The notes beneath the pieces were generated by a model. It was not told the DNA's origin and did not search any database. It was given only the letters and a program-made list of their open reading frames with translations. Shown in pieces: positions 42,461 through 52,032 of a stretch of 64,000 bases of DNA (its first letter is position 1; each line of letters begins with the position of its first letter). The stretch comes from JASEGV01 sp947085405 (GTDB taxonomy: Bacteria > Bacteroidota > Ignavibacteria > UBA10030 > BY39), in the NCBI GenBank assembly GCA_947085405.1, contig CAMTWO010000033.1, positions 16,559-80,558 on the forward strand, written 5' to 3'. The position numbers and the translations under genes were made by a program.

Positions 42461-42471
42461 AGAACGGTTAA

Positions 42472-44268
42472 ATGGAAAACAACAGAAATTTTTGCATAAT
42501 TGCACATATAGATCACGGTAAATCAACTATAGCCGACCGGCTACTAGAACGCACCGGAACCATCACTCTGCGTGAAATGAAGGTAAACCAAGTTCTCGAC
42601 GATATGGCTCTTGAACAAGAACGTGGTATCACGATTAAACTTCATGCCATTCAAATGAGTTACAAGGCGAACGATAAGAAGACCTATACTTTGAATTTGA
42701 TTGATACACCGGGGCATGTCGATTTTTCGTATGAAGTTTCTCGCTCACTTGCCGCGTGCGAAGGTGCTTTGTTAGTTGTAGATGCCTCGCAAGGTGTCGA
42801 AGCACAAACAATCAGCAATTTATATCTTGCAATAGATGCTGGATTAGAAATTATACCGGTTATCAACAAAATTGATTTACCGAGTTCGATGATAGAATCG
42901 GTCAAACATCAAATTATGGATTTGATAGGATGCCGCGAAGATGAAATTATTTTAACAAGCGCCAAGCAAAAAATTGGAATAGATGAAATCCTGGAGGCAA
43001 TCGTTGCCAGGATTCCAGCGCCAAAGGGTGATGTCGATGTTCCGTTACGCGCTCTGATATTCGATTCTATTTTTGATATTTATCGAGGCGCCGTGGTGTA
43101 CCTTCGAGTTTTCGAAGGTTCATTAAAGGAAGGCGACAAGGTAAAATTTTTCGCAAACAACAAAATTTTTGATGCTGAAGAAGTTGGTGTATTGGAAATG
43201 AAACGGGTTCGTACTGGCTCGCTGAAAGCGGGCGATGTGGGTTACCTCGTTGCAGGTGTTAAAGACGTTCACGATACAAAAGTGGGCGATACAATTACCA
43301 ATGCCGATAACCCGGCTTCAGAACGCCTGCCCGGATATAAAGAGGTGAAGTCGATGGTGTTTGCCGGCTTGTACCCAACTAATGCTGACGATTTTGCATT
43401 GCTACGTGATTCACTCGAAAAACTTCAGCTCAACGATGCTGCACTTATTTTTGAACCTGAGACATCATCAGCTCTCGGCTTCGGTTTTCGCTGTGGCTTT
43501 CTTGGCTTGCTTCACATGGAAATTGTGCAGGAACGACTTGAACGCGAATACAATCAAAATTTAATAACAACAGTCCCAAACGTCGAGTATCGTGTTACGA
43601 CTCATAAAGGCGATGTTGTCTTGGTCGATAATCCAGCGCTGATGCCGGAAATCGGAGATATCGAACGTGTCGAAGAACCTTATATTGCCGCTCAAATTAT
43701 TACACCGACAGAATATATTGGAAATATAATGAAGCTTTGCACCGAGCGCCGTGCAATTTATAAAAACACAACTTACCTCGATCCGACCCGTGCTGATCTG
43801 AGATACGAGATTCCGCTGTCTGAAATTATATTCGACTTTTATGATAAACTTAAATCAACTACACGCGGTTACGCATCGTTCGATTATGATTTTTTAGATT
43901 ATCGCGAATCGGATTTAGTAAAGTTGGATATCTTGTTAAATAGTGAATCGGTTGATGCACTATCCACCATAGTCCATCGCGATAAATCTTACGAATGGGG
44001 TAAAAAACTTTGTGCCCGATTACGTAAACTTATACCTCGTCAGATGTTCGAGGTTGTGATTCAAGCTGCAATCGGAAGTAAAATAATATCACGCGACACG
44101 ATTTCAGCGATGCGTAAAAACGTTATTGCCAAATGTTATGGCGGCGATATCTCTCGAAAACGTAAACTACTCGAGAAACAAAAAGAAGGCAAAAAGCGTA
44201 TGAAGCAGGTAGGCAGAGTCGAAATTCCGCAAGAAGCTTTTTTGGCTGTGCTTTCAATTGAAGACTAA
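42472..44268 (+). CDS. lepA: Elongation factor 4 (LepA)
   Basis: 598 residues, the standard LepA length. GTPase motifs are A-H-I-D-H-G-K-S-T (11-19), D-T-P-G-H near 78, and N-K-I-D-L near 133. EF-G-like domains II, III and V follow. The LepA-specific C-terminal domain includes G-Y-A-S-F-D-Y, R-K-L-I-P-R-Q-M-F-E-V and K-C-Y-G-G-D-I-S-R-K-R-K-L-L-E-K-Q-K-E-G split over its basic tail. It binds the ribosome and affects initiation and translocation. It starts the lepA-lepB-lepB-hemW run, the same order as the common lepA-lepB and lepA-hemW linkages. Confidence 0.97.
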   Translation: MENNRNFCIIAHIDHGKSTIADRLLERTGTITLREMKVNQVLDDMALEQERGITIKLHAIQMSYKANDKKTYTLNLIDTPGHVDFSYEVSRSLAACEGALLVVDASQGVEAQTISNLYLAIDAGLEIIPVINKIDLPSSMIESVKHQIMDLIGCREDEIILTSAKQKIGIDEILEAIVARIPAPKGDVDVPLRALIFDSIFDIYRGAVVYLRVFEGSLKEGDKVKFFANNKIFDAEEVGVLEMKRVRTGSLKAGDVGYLVAGVKDVHDTKVGDTITNADNPASERLPGYKEVKSMVFAGLYPTNADDFALLRDSLEKLQLNDAALIFEPETSSALGFGFRCGFLGLLHMEIVQERLEREYNQNLITTVPNVEYRVTTHKGDVVLVDNPALMPEIGDIERVEEPYIAAQIITPTEYIGNIMKLCTERRAIYKNTTYLDPTRADLRYEIPLSEIIFDFYDKLKSTTRGYASFDYDFLDYRESDLVKLDILLNSESVDALSTIVHRDKSYEWGKKLCARLRKLIPRQMFEVVIQAAIGSKIISRDTISAMRKNVIAKCYGGDISRKRKLLEKQKEGKKRMKQVGRVEIPQEAFLAVLSIED

Positions 44269-44283
44269 CAAATTTTATTAACT

Positions 44284-45195
44284 ATGAACAAAACAGAAAC
44301 AAAACATCATCCTTCCAAAACTCGCAAAGAAGAGAAAACTTTTAAAGAAAAAACTATTCACTGGTTCAAAGAAACCGGGACAATTCTAGGAATATTTTTA
44401 ATATTAAATAGTTTTGTAATTGCTTCATTTCAGGTTCCGACCGGCTCGATGGAGAACGAAATTTACGGCGGCGATTTTTTACTCGTGAACAAATTTGTTT
44501 TTGGCGGTACTACCCCGCGTACAATTCCTTTCACCGATACAAAAATACCTCACTTCAAACTTCCCGCTCTATGGAGTGTTGAACGTGGCGATGTGATAGT
44601 ATTTGCTTTTCCTGGCAACCGGGAAGAAGTAGAAGCTGAACCGTTTGCATATTACTTGAAACGTGCTGTGGCAATTGCCGGCGATACTTTGGAAATTCGA
44701 GACCGTGTTGTTTTCGTAAACGGCGAACCAGCCCCAATCCCACGAAACATACATTTCAATACCGGAATGACTAAACCGAAAGGAGAAGCTGACGACAGAA
44801 TTTTTCCACCGAGATCTCCCTTTAATGAAGATAATTACGGTCCTATAAGAATTCCCAAAAAAGGGGACATAATTGAATTGGGTTTTCACAATTATGCTAC
44901 GTGGAAAATATTCATCGAACGCGAAGATCATAAAGTTACATACGATAATCGAGGAGTATTTATCGATGGTAATTTACAAAATACATACGTCGTAGAAAGA
45001 GATTATGTTTTTGGTATGGGCGATAACCGCGATAACAGCCTTGATAGCCGCTTCTGGGGATTTATACCGACTTCTGAAGTAGTTGGCACACCTCTCATTT
45101 TATACTGGTCGTGGGATCCGCATATTTCAATTTTTGATTTTAGCAGGAAGTTAAGTACCATCAGATTTAATCGTGTAGGAAAACTCGTTAAGTAA
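44284..45195 (+). CDS. lepB: Signal peptidase I, copy 1
   Basis: 303 residues. An N-terminal membrane helix (about 31-49) precedes the catalytic serine S55 in P-T-G-S-M and the lysine general base K126 in Y-L-K-R-A-V-A-I-A-G-D. Box E is G-D-N-R-D-N-S-L-D-S-R. It cleaves signal peptides at the outer face of the inner membrane. An approximately 60-residue insertion between the K-R-A and G-D-N-R boxes is shared with its neighbour. It begins 15 bases after lepA and ends two bases before the second copy. Confidence 0.95.
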   Translation: MNKTETKHHPSKTRKEEKTFKEKTIHWFKETGTILGIFLILNSFVIASFQVPTGSMENEIYGGDFLLVNKFVFGGTTPRTIPFTDTKIPHFKLPALWSVERGDVIVFAFPGNREEVEAEPFAYYLKRAVAIAGDTLEIRDRVVFVNGEPAPIPRNIHFNTGMTKPKGEADDRIFPPRSPFNEDNYGPIRIPKKGDIIELGFHNYATWKIFIEREDHKVTYDNRGVFIDGNLQNTYVVERDYVFGMGDNRDNSLDSRFWGFIPTSEVVGTPLILYWSWDPHISIFDFSRKLSTIRFNRVGKLVK

Positions 45196-45197
45196 TT

Positions 45198-46010
45198 GTG
45201 AGTGAGCAAGAAAATAAATTAAGTTGGCTGCGCGAACATCTTTTAATAATATTTATTACGATTATTGCCGGATTGTTTTTACGGACTTTTTTTATAGAAG
45301 TTTACCGTATTCCCACATCATCTATGGCAAACACAATTTTAGAAGGCGATTATTTACTTGTTAATAAATTCATTTACAACTTCAGAAGTCCTAAATATTT
45401 TCCCTTCACCGATACAGAAATTAAGCAATTATCCATTCCAACTTTTCGGGAACCTCAACGGGGCGACATCGTGGTTTTTTATCATCCCGAAAACAGCAAC
45501 GAAATCGAAAACTCCAACAGCGTCAGTTTCATCAAACGTTGTGTTGCGATAGCCGGCGATACAGTTCAAATTATCAATAACGTTTTATATATCAATGGCG
45601 CTGCATTTCCTGAAATTCAAACATCAGCTAATCATTCCTCCTACAACTACGGACCGGTGGTCGTTCCTAAAAAAGGTGATCTCTTATCAATCAATAAATC
45701 GAATATCGCTGAATGGAAAATGTTTATCGAACGGGAAGGACATGCTGTTAGTTTATCTGATAACGATTTAATTTTAGTGGACGGAATAAAAACAGACATT
45801 TATACAATCGAGAGGAATTATTACTTTATGCTGGGCGATAATCGAAACAACAGTTCCGATAGCCGCGACTGGGGATTTTTACCGGATGAAAATATAATAG
45901 GCAAAGCTCTATTTGTATTTTGGTCGTGGAATCAAGAACTCACTCTCAGTAATTTCATTGAAAAATTTGCAAGCATCCGTTGGAATCGGCTCGGGATGCT
46001 GATCAACTAA
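45198..46010 (+). CDS. Signal peptidase I, copy 2
   Basis: 270 residues, starting at GTG two bases after the first copy's stop. The membrane helix is about 14-30. Catalytic S42 lies in P-T-S-S-M and K113 in F-I-K-R-C-V-A-I-A-G-D. Box E is G-D-N-R-N-N-S-S-D-S-R-D-W-G. Both catalytic residues are intact, so it should be active. It is a clear paralogue of the upstream protein, sharing the segment F-I-E-R-E-(D/G)-H but lacking its 20-residue basic N-terminal extension. Duplicated signal peptidases may divide substrates; this cannot be seen from sequence. Confidence 0.94.
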   Translation: MSEQENKLSWLREHLLIIFITIIAGLFLRTFFIEVYRIPTSSMANTILEGDYLLVNKFIYNFRSPKYFPFTDTEIKQLSIPTFREPQRGDIVVFYHPENSNEIENSNSVSFIKRCVAIAGDTVQIINNVLYINGAAFPEIQTSANHSSYNYGPVVVPKKGDLLSINKSNIAEWKMFIEREGHAVSLSDNDLILVDGIKTDIYTIERNYYFMLGDNRNNSSDSRDWGFLPDENIIGKALFVFWSWNQELTLSNFIEKFASIRWNRLGMLIN

Positions 46011-46017
46011 TTTATTT

Positions 46018-47154
46018 ATGGCTGGCATTTATTTACATATTCCATTCTGTGAACGCAAGTGCATCTATTGCGACTTTTATTCTGAAACAAATCACAAAGA
46101 CCATAGCGTATTCGTCAAGTTCTTGTTAAAAGAAATTGAACTTTATAGCGATTATCATAATCTTGAAGAAATACAAACTATTTATTTCGGTGGCGGAACG
46201 CCGAGTTTGCTTCATCCATCGCAAATATCCGAAATTATAAATGCTATACAAAAATTATTTAAGGTAAATCAACTCGCCGAAATCACACTGGAAGTCAATC
46301 CCGGAACAGTCGATTTGGAAAAGCTTAAAGGTATCAAAGCCGCAGGAGTTAACCGCCTTAGCATCGGTGTGCAATCGTTTAATGAAGATGACTTGAAATT
46401 TCTTTCGCGAATTCATTCTGTTGCTGATGGAATGCGGTGCATATCCGACGCGAAACAGGCGGGCTTCGATAACATCGGTATCGATTTAATTTATGCTCTG
46501 CCAACACAAACTATCGAAAGTTTACTTTATAATCTACAAATAGCGATTGATGCTAAAGTCAATCATATATCGGCTTATAGTTTGATTGTTGAGGAAGGAA
46601 CGCCGTTGCATCAACTCGTAAAAAATAAAAAAATTCAAACCGTTGATGAAGCAGTCGAAACGCAGATGATGGATCTGACAATTGATGAATTGAAATCGGC
46701 TGGTTTTGAACACTACGAAATATCGAATTTTGCGAAACCGGGATACTTTTCGAAACATAACACTAATTACTGGAATCATTCTAATTACTTGGGCTTCGGG
46801 CCCGCTGCTCATTCATTCTGGAAAAACAAACGCTGGTGGAATATTGATACGATATTCAGTTATTATAGCCGGCTTGAAAATAATATGCTGCCGATTTCTG
46901 AAACTGAAAATTTAAACACCGAGCAATTAATTAACGAAAAATTTATGTTGGGTTTACGCAGTAAAGGTGTAGATTTTAGGATGCTGAATAAAGAATTCAA
47001 TTATGACTATAAGTTACAATTTGAAAATCTAATACATAAACTTACATCGAATCAATTAGCTTCGTTCGAAAATGATCATCTCCAACTAACTAAAAGTGGG
47101 ATTATGATTGCTGATGAAATAAGCAGGATGTTCATCTTGCGAAATTCTATTTAA
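46018..47154 (+). CDS. hemW: HemW-like radical SAM heme chaperone
   Basis: 378 residues. Radical SAM cysteines are C11-x3-C15-x2-C18 (C-E-R-K-C-I-Y-C-D-F). Family segments include Y-F-G-G-G-T-P-S-L-L, E-V-N-P-G-T, N-R-L-S-I-G-V-Q-S-F and A-Y-S-L-I-V-E-E-G-T-P, with a C-terminal HemN-like domain (N-Y-W-N-H-S-N-Y-L-G-F-G-P-A-A-H). HemW proteins were long annotated as oxygen-independent coproporphyrinogen oxidase but lack that enzyme's extra N-terminal region and instead bind heme. It starts eight bases after lepB copy 2 and is probably co-transcribed with lepA. Confidence 0.93.
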   Translation: MAGIYLHIPFCERKCIYCDFYSETNHKDHSVFVKFLLKEIELYSDYHNLEEIQTIYFGGGTPSLLHPSQISEIINAIQKLFKVNQLAEITLEVNPGTVDLEKLKGIKAAGVNRLSIGVQSFNEDDLKFLSRIHSVADGMRCISDAKQAGFDNIGIDLIYALPTQTIESLLYNLQIAIDAKVNHISAYSLIVEEGTPLHQLVKNKKIQTVDEAVETQMMDLTIDELKSAGFEHYEISNFAKPGYFSKHNTNYWNHSNYLGFGPAAHSFWKNKRWWNIDTIFSYYSRLENNMLPISETENLNTEQLINEKFMLGLRSKGVDFRMLNKEFNYDYKLQFENLIHKLTSNQLASFENDHLQLTKSGIMIADEISRMFILRNSI

Positions 47155-47193
47155 TAATCTATATTTAAGCAAATTTAATCAAATGAGGAAGTA

Positions 47194-49887
47194 ATGCAAC
47201 AAAAGAACTGGTATCATAGAATTTCTGCACTCGGAGTTTTATTAACTTCGTTTATTGTTTATTATATAACAACACCTCCGACTTTAACATTTTGGGATGT
47301 TGGCGAATTCATTGCCGCAGCATTTTTATTGCAAGTGCCACATCCACCGGGTTCTCCGTTTTTCTTGCTATTGGGTCGGATTGCAAGTATGCTTCCTCTT
47401 TCAGGCGATATCGCTGTACGGGTTCACTTGATATCGGGTCTTTCGAGTGCACTTACTGTTATGTTTCTGTATTTAATAGCAGTGAGGTTGATTGTTGCAT
47501 TCCGTGGTAACCCGGTTTCAGTGTTAGATAAATTATCAGTTTATGGAGCTTCCGCAATTGGGGCTCTCTCATTAGCTTTCGGAACTACTTTCTGGTTCAG
47601 TGCCACCGAAGCTGAAGTTTATGGGGTAAGTATGCTATTCGTAGGCATAATCGTTTGGTTAATTATGCGCTGGTACGACCATCACCAGGAACCGCATAAC
47701 GAAAAATATATCTTCTTAATCGCATATCTGATCGGACTATCGATCGGTGTCCACTTATTAGCGGTTCTTACTGTGTTCACGGTGGCAATGATTTATTACT
47801 TCAGAAAATATGAATTCAAAACTAATACGTTTATTAAATTGGGTATAATTTCTGTCATTATTTTCTTTGGAATATATCCCGGAGTAGTTAAATATTTCCC
47901 GATAATGTTGAACGGAGAATTCAGAGGAATAAAGAACGATTTAATTTCCTACATTCCTGTTTTAATGATCCTGGGTTCTTTCTACGGAATCTATTATTCC
48001 ATAAAAAATAAGATAAAGATTTTAAATATTGCTTTGATTTCTTTTCTACTTATCGTATTGGGTTATTCGACTTACACATTGGTTCTTATCAGAGCAAATG
48101 TTCCCGATATGCCGATGAATGAAAACGATCCGAGTAATTTATCGCGGCTCGTCAGTTACTTAAGTCGCGAACAATATGGCGATGCCCCTGTGATGCAGCG
48201 ACGCTACAGTCAGGAACCAATGCATGCACAAACTTGGCAAAATTATACGAGCGATATGGATTTTATGTGGCGCTACCAAATCAATCACATGTATAACCGC
48301 TATCTCCTTTGGAATTATGTGGGGATGGAAGGCGACTGGCAGGATGGAGGCGTTAGCTGGAAATATACTTTTGGAATCCCATTCTTACTCGGTTTACTCG
48401 GGTTCTATTATCATTTCCGTAAGGACTGGAAAATGGCTTTACCTTTTCTTGCGATGTTCATTGTAATGGGAGTTGTGCTGGCGCTTTATCAAAACCAACA
48501 GCAGCCACAACCGCGTGAACGCGATTATTTTTATGTCGGTTCGTTCTTTGTCTTTTCAATCTGGATATCTTTAGGTATCATTGCTATCATCGATTTTATA
48601 AAAAAATATTTAAAGAAAGAAAGTCTATATAAGATAGGAACCGGCGGTGTGCTTGCATTATTTATTTTAGTGATTCCTGTTAATTTTTTAAAAATCAACT
48701 GGCACGGACTCGACAGAAGCAATAATTATGTCGCTTGGGATTATTCGTATAACATTTTACAAACTTGTGAGAAAGATGCAATTCTATTTACTAACGGTGA
48801 TAACGATACATTTCCACTCTGGTATCTCCAAGATGTGGAAGGAGTCCGCCGCGATATTCGAATTGTGAATTTAAGTTTGGTGAATACAAACTGGTATATC
48901 AAGCAGTTGAAAAATAACCGACCGCACGGCGCTAAAAAGGTAGCCATCAGTTTTTCCGATTCACAAATCGATCAGCTTCAACCTATTGTTTGGGAAACCC
49001 GCCAGATGAACATACCTGTGCCAAAAAATGTTTTCGAAAAATTTGGTGTTACCGATACTGCTCTGATAAACAAAGGTAGAATTTCTTTCACAATGGCGCA
49101 TACGGTAACGTTCGGCGAGCATAAAGTAATTCGTGTTCAGGATATAATGGTGCGAGATATTATAATGTCGAACAAGTGGGAACGCCCGATTTATTTTGCC
49201 ACAACAGTATCACCTGATAGTAAAATAGGATTGGATGATTATATGTGGATGGATGGTTTGGCTTGGATATTTAAACCTGTTGCTGCAACGCAAGAAACAG
49301 GTATCCACACGAAAATTATGGATGCTAATTTTATGTCTGAAAATATTGTCCCCTCCAAAGCACCGCAATACGGTTATCTCTATCGTGGATTAAATGATAC
49401 TATTTCTTATTTCGATGAAAATATCACACGCCTTACGGTGAACTATCGTTCAGGATTTGTAAGGTTGGCTTTGCAGTATTTCAACGTTGAGAAGGATACC
49501 GAAAAAGCTCTGAAAGTTTTAGATCGAATGGAAGAAGTAATGCCATTGAAGGGAATATCTTTTGACTGGCGGTTGGCTTCGGATGTTATGTCGATTTATT
49601 CGCGGCTTGGCAACATCGAAAAACGAAATATGTATGCCGATTATTTAGAAAAAGAATGCTGGAAAATGATTAATACGAATCAAGCTGATATGAATTCTTA
49701 CTACAATCCGTATCGCGTATTGCTCGAAATTTATGACAGCAACAACAATTATGAAAAAGCAATAGAAGTTCTGAACCGCATTGGAGTATTCTATCCGAAC
49801 GATCCTTCTATCAAAAGCCGGATTACAGAATTACAGGCTATGCAAAAAGCTGCTGCCGAGCGTAAAGATTCAGCCTCTAAACCATAA
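47194..49887 (+). CDS. DUF2723 membrane protein with TPR-like tail
   Basis: 897 residues. The N-terminal half has about 10-12 membrane helices and the DUF2723 signature (T-T-P-P-T-L-T-F-W-D-V-G-E-F, H-P-P-G-S-P-F-F-L-L-L-G-R). This resembles protein O-mannosyltransferases of the GT-C fold. A large periplasmic part follows (F-T-N-G-D-N-D-T-F-P-L-W-Y-L-Q near 538), then TPR-like helices at the C-terminus (Y-E-K-A-I-E-V-L-N-R-I-G-V-F-Y-P-N-D-P). It probably transfers a sugar from a polyprenyl carrier to proteins or glycans, which fits the glycosyltransferase genes that follow. Specificity is unknown. Confidence 0.88.
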   Translation: MQQKNWYHRISALGVLLTSFIVYYITTPPTLTFWDVGEFIAAAFLLQVPHPPGSPFFLLLGRIASMLPLSGDIAVRVHLISGLSSALTVMFLYLIAVRLIVAFRGNPVSVLDKLSVYGASAIGALSLAFGTTFWFSATEAEVYGVSMLFVGIIVWLIMRWYDHHQEPHNEKYIFLIAYLIGLSIGVHLLAVLTVFTVAMIYYFRKYEFKTNTFIKLGIISVIIFFGIYPGVVKYFPIMLNGEFRGIKNDLISYIPVLMILGSFYGIYYSIKNKIKILNIALISFLLIVLGYSTYTLVLIRANVPDMPMNENDPSNLSRLVSYLSREQYGDAPVMQRRYSQEPMHAQTWQNYTSDMDFMWRYQINHMYNRYLLWNYVGMEGDWQDGGVSWKYTFGIPFLLGLLGFYYHFRKDWKMALPFLAMFIVMGVVLALYQNQQQPQPRERDYFYVGSFFVFSIWISLGIIAIIDFIKKYLKKESLYKIGTGGVLALFILVIPVNFLKINWHGLDRSNNYVAWDYSYNILQTCEKDAILFTNGDNDTFPLWYLQDVEGVRRDIRIVNLSLVNTNWYIKQLKNNRPHGAKKVAISFSDSQIDQLQPIVWETRQMNIPVPKNVFEKFGVTDTALINKGRISFTMAHTVTFGEHKVIRVQDIMVRDIIMSNKWERPIYFATTVSPDSKIGLDDYMWMDGLAWIFKPVAATQETGIHTKIMDANFMSENIVPSKAPQYGYLYRGLNDTISYFDENITRLTVNYRSGFVRLALQYFNVEKDTEKALKVLDRMEEVMPLKGISFDWRLASDVMSIYSRLGNIEKRNMYADYLEKECWKMINTNQADMNSYYNPYRVLLEIYDSNNNYEKAIEVLNRIGVFYPNDPSIKSRITELQAMQKAAAERKDSASKP

Positions 49888-49909
49888 TATTTTATAACCG
49901 GCCAAAAGC

Positions 49910-51025
49910 GTGAAAATTTTAATTTTTAACTGGCAGGATATCAGGAATCCGCTTTCGGGCGGAGCTGAAGTTCACCTGCATGAAATATTTTCACGCATTG
50001 CTCAGTTAGGGCATGAAGTTACTCTCTATTGTTCATCATTTAAGGGGGCAAAGAGGGAGGAAAATATTGGCGGTATTCGGGTTATCAGAGAGGGAGGACG
50101 TTATCTTTTTAATTTCCGAGTTGTTTATAAATACATAACAAAGTTTCGGAAAGGAAATTATGATATCGTCATTGATGATATGAACAAGATTCCTTTTTTT
50201 ACTCCACTCTATGTTCGTAAACCGTTATTCTTTATTGTTCATCATCTCTTTAATAAGAGTATATTTTTAGAAGCTCCTCTGCCGATGGCACTCTATGTTT
50301 ATTTCATGGAGAAAATTGGAATTTATATTTGTAAAAAAATGGGAGTTCCAGTAATCGTAGTTTCACCAAGCACAAAAGCTGAGATGATCGAAAAAGGAAT
50401 TGATTCACAGAAAATTTATTTTGCCTATAATTGTGTTGACCATAAGCTTTATAAGCCGGAAGAAAATAACAGAAGCTCAACAAAGTTAATCGGCTATTTC
50501 GGCAGGATTAAGAAATACAAATCAATTGAACACTTGCTGCAATCTTTTGAAATCGTAATCAAGGAATATCCTGATCTGCGACTTGTTATTATTGGCGACG
50601 GTGATAACCGGATTAATCTGCAAAACTTATCTAAAGAATTAGGTATCAATAATAATGTTGAATTTACCGGTTTTGTGGACGAGGTAACAAAAGTAAATCT
50701 ACTACAACAAATGTGGTTTCTTGTTAATACTTCTTCAAAGGAGGGATGGGGATTAACAGTTATTGAAGCAAACGCCTGCCAGACACCGGTAATTGCGAGT
50801 AATGTACCGGGACTACGAGATTCAGTCAAGGACGGGGAGACAGGTCTGCTTTATGAATATGGGAATATTCCGGAACTTGCATCCAAAATTAAATTGTTAC
50901 TCGCCGGTAATTCTCTCCGGGATAAGTTATCTGCAAATGCATTCCAGTGGGCGAAGACTTTTGATTGGGATGCTACTGCCAGAACAACTATTGAACTACT
51001 CAAAAGTAAGTTGGTGAAGAAGTAA
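49910..51025 (+). CDS. Glycosyltransferase family 4, first of second polysaccharide cluster
   Basis: 371 residues, GT-B fold. The acceptor half starts I-F-N-W-Q-D-I-R-N-P-L-S-G-G-A-E-V-H. The donor half has G-Y-F-G-R-I-K-K-Y-K-S and the E-x7-E motif in S-K-E-G-W-G-L-T-V-I-E-A-N-A-C-Q-T-P-V. Translation starts at GTG, 22 bases after the DUF2723 gene. It leads a run of five tightly spaced or overlapping genes for a lipid-linked glycan; substrates are unknown. Confidence 0.92.
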   Translation: MKILIFNWQDIRNPLSGGAEVHLHEIFSRIAQLGHEVTLYCSSFKGAKREENIGGIRVIREGGRYLFNFRVVYKYITKFRKGNYDIVIDDMNKIPFFTPLYVRKPLFFIVHHLFNKSIFLEAPLPMALYVYFMEKIGIYICKKMGVPVIVVSPSTKAEMIEKGIDSQKIYFAYNCVDHKLYKPEENNRSSTKLIGYFGRIKKYKSIEHLLQSFEIVIKEYPDLRLVIIGDGDNRINLQNLSKELGINNNVEFTGFVDEVTKVNLLQQMWFLVNTSSKEGWGLTVIEANACQTPVIASNVPGLRDSVKDGETGLLYEYGNIPELASKIKLLLAGNSLRDKLSANAFQWAKTFDWDATARTTIELLKSKLVKK

Positions 51026-51033
51026 AGGTCTGT

Positions 51034-52032
51034 ATGATGGAAATGGACGAAAAGAAAAGAATCCTGTTTTCATCTACAATTTACACTTCTTTTATAAAAG
51101 AAGATTTTAACATTCTCGAAAAACATTTCGTAGTCCATAAAATAATCGGCAGCGGAATTATTCACATCGTCAAATTAATGTTTTCTGTTCCGAAGGCAGA
51201 CGTTACTTATACATGGTTCGCATCTGTATATTCGGCATTCGTTGTTTTATTTTCACGATTGTTTGGGAAAAAATCTGTAATTGTGATTGGAGGAGTTGAT
51301 GTTGCTGATTATAAGGAAATAAATTACGGCATCTGGTTAAGCTGGTGGAAATCGAAATTTGTAAGTTACGCTATTCGTAATGCTGATAAAATCTTAGCAG
51401 TCGACCCATTCTTGATCGTCGAAGCAAAACGCCTTGCAAATTACGATGGGAAAAATATTGTTTATTTGCCTACAGGTTACGATCATAATTTCTGGAAAGC
51501 AGAAGGAGAGAAGGAAGATTATATTTTGAGTGTTGGGGCTTGCGAAGATGAATGGCGTATGATGAAAAAAGGTTTCGACAAGTTGATCGAAGCGGCTATT
51601 GAGCTATCCGAAATACAATTCAAAATTATAGGAATAAAAGAGGAATTATTTAAACAGATCAAACCGCATCTCTCCAAAAATATTGAAGTAATCCCATTCG
51701 TCGAGCGAGAAAAACTTCTGAAGTTCTACCAAAAAGCAAAAGTATATACACAAGTTTCCTACACCGAAGGATTGCCTAACTCGTTATGTGAAGCGATGTT
51801 ATGCGAATGTATCCCCGTCGGAACGAACCGCGGCGGTATTCCAACAGGAATTGGATCGACAGGCTTTATAATTAAATATGGTGATAAAGATGCTATGAAG
51901 GAAGTTTTCATGAATGCGATTAAACTTCCAAGCGAAACGGGAAAAAAAGCGCGGCAGCATGTGATAGATAATTTCCCAATTCATAAAAGAGAAAACTCGC
52001 TCCTTGCCATCATACAGGACTTAACAAAGTGA
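51034..52032 (+). CDS. Glycosyltransferase (GT-B, family 4-like)
   Basis: 332 residues. The C-terminal half shows the donor-site features Y-L-P-T-G-Y-D, S-V-G-A-C-E-D-E and the acidic motif T-E-G-L-P-N-S-L-C-E-A-M-L-C-E-C-I-P-V-G-T. The N-terminal half is shortened (it lacks the usual glycine-rich loop), a pattern seen in several small GT4-like enzymes. The ATG at 51034 follows AAAGG; a second ATG one codon later is equally possible. It ends four bases into the flippase gene (GTGA overlap). Confidence 0.85.
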   Translation: MMEMDEKKRILFSSTIYTSFIKEDFNILEKHFVVHKIIGSGIIHIVKLMFSVPKADVTYTWFASVYSAFVVLFSRLFGKKSVIVIGGVDVADYKEINYGIWLSWWKSKFVSYAIRNADKILAVDPFLIVEAKRLANYDGKNIVYLPTGYDHNFWKAEGEKEDYILSVGACEDEWRMMKKGFDKLIEAAIELSEIQFKIIGIKEELFKQIKPHLSKNIEVIPFVEREKLLKFYQKAKVYTQVSYTEGLPNSLCEAMLCECIPVGTNRGGIPTGIGSTGFIIKYGDKDAMKEVFMNAIKLPSETGKKARQHVIDNFPIHKRENSLLAIIQDLTK

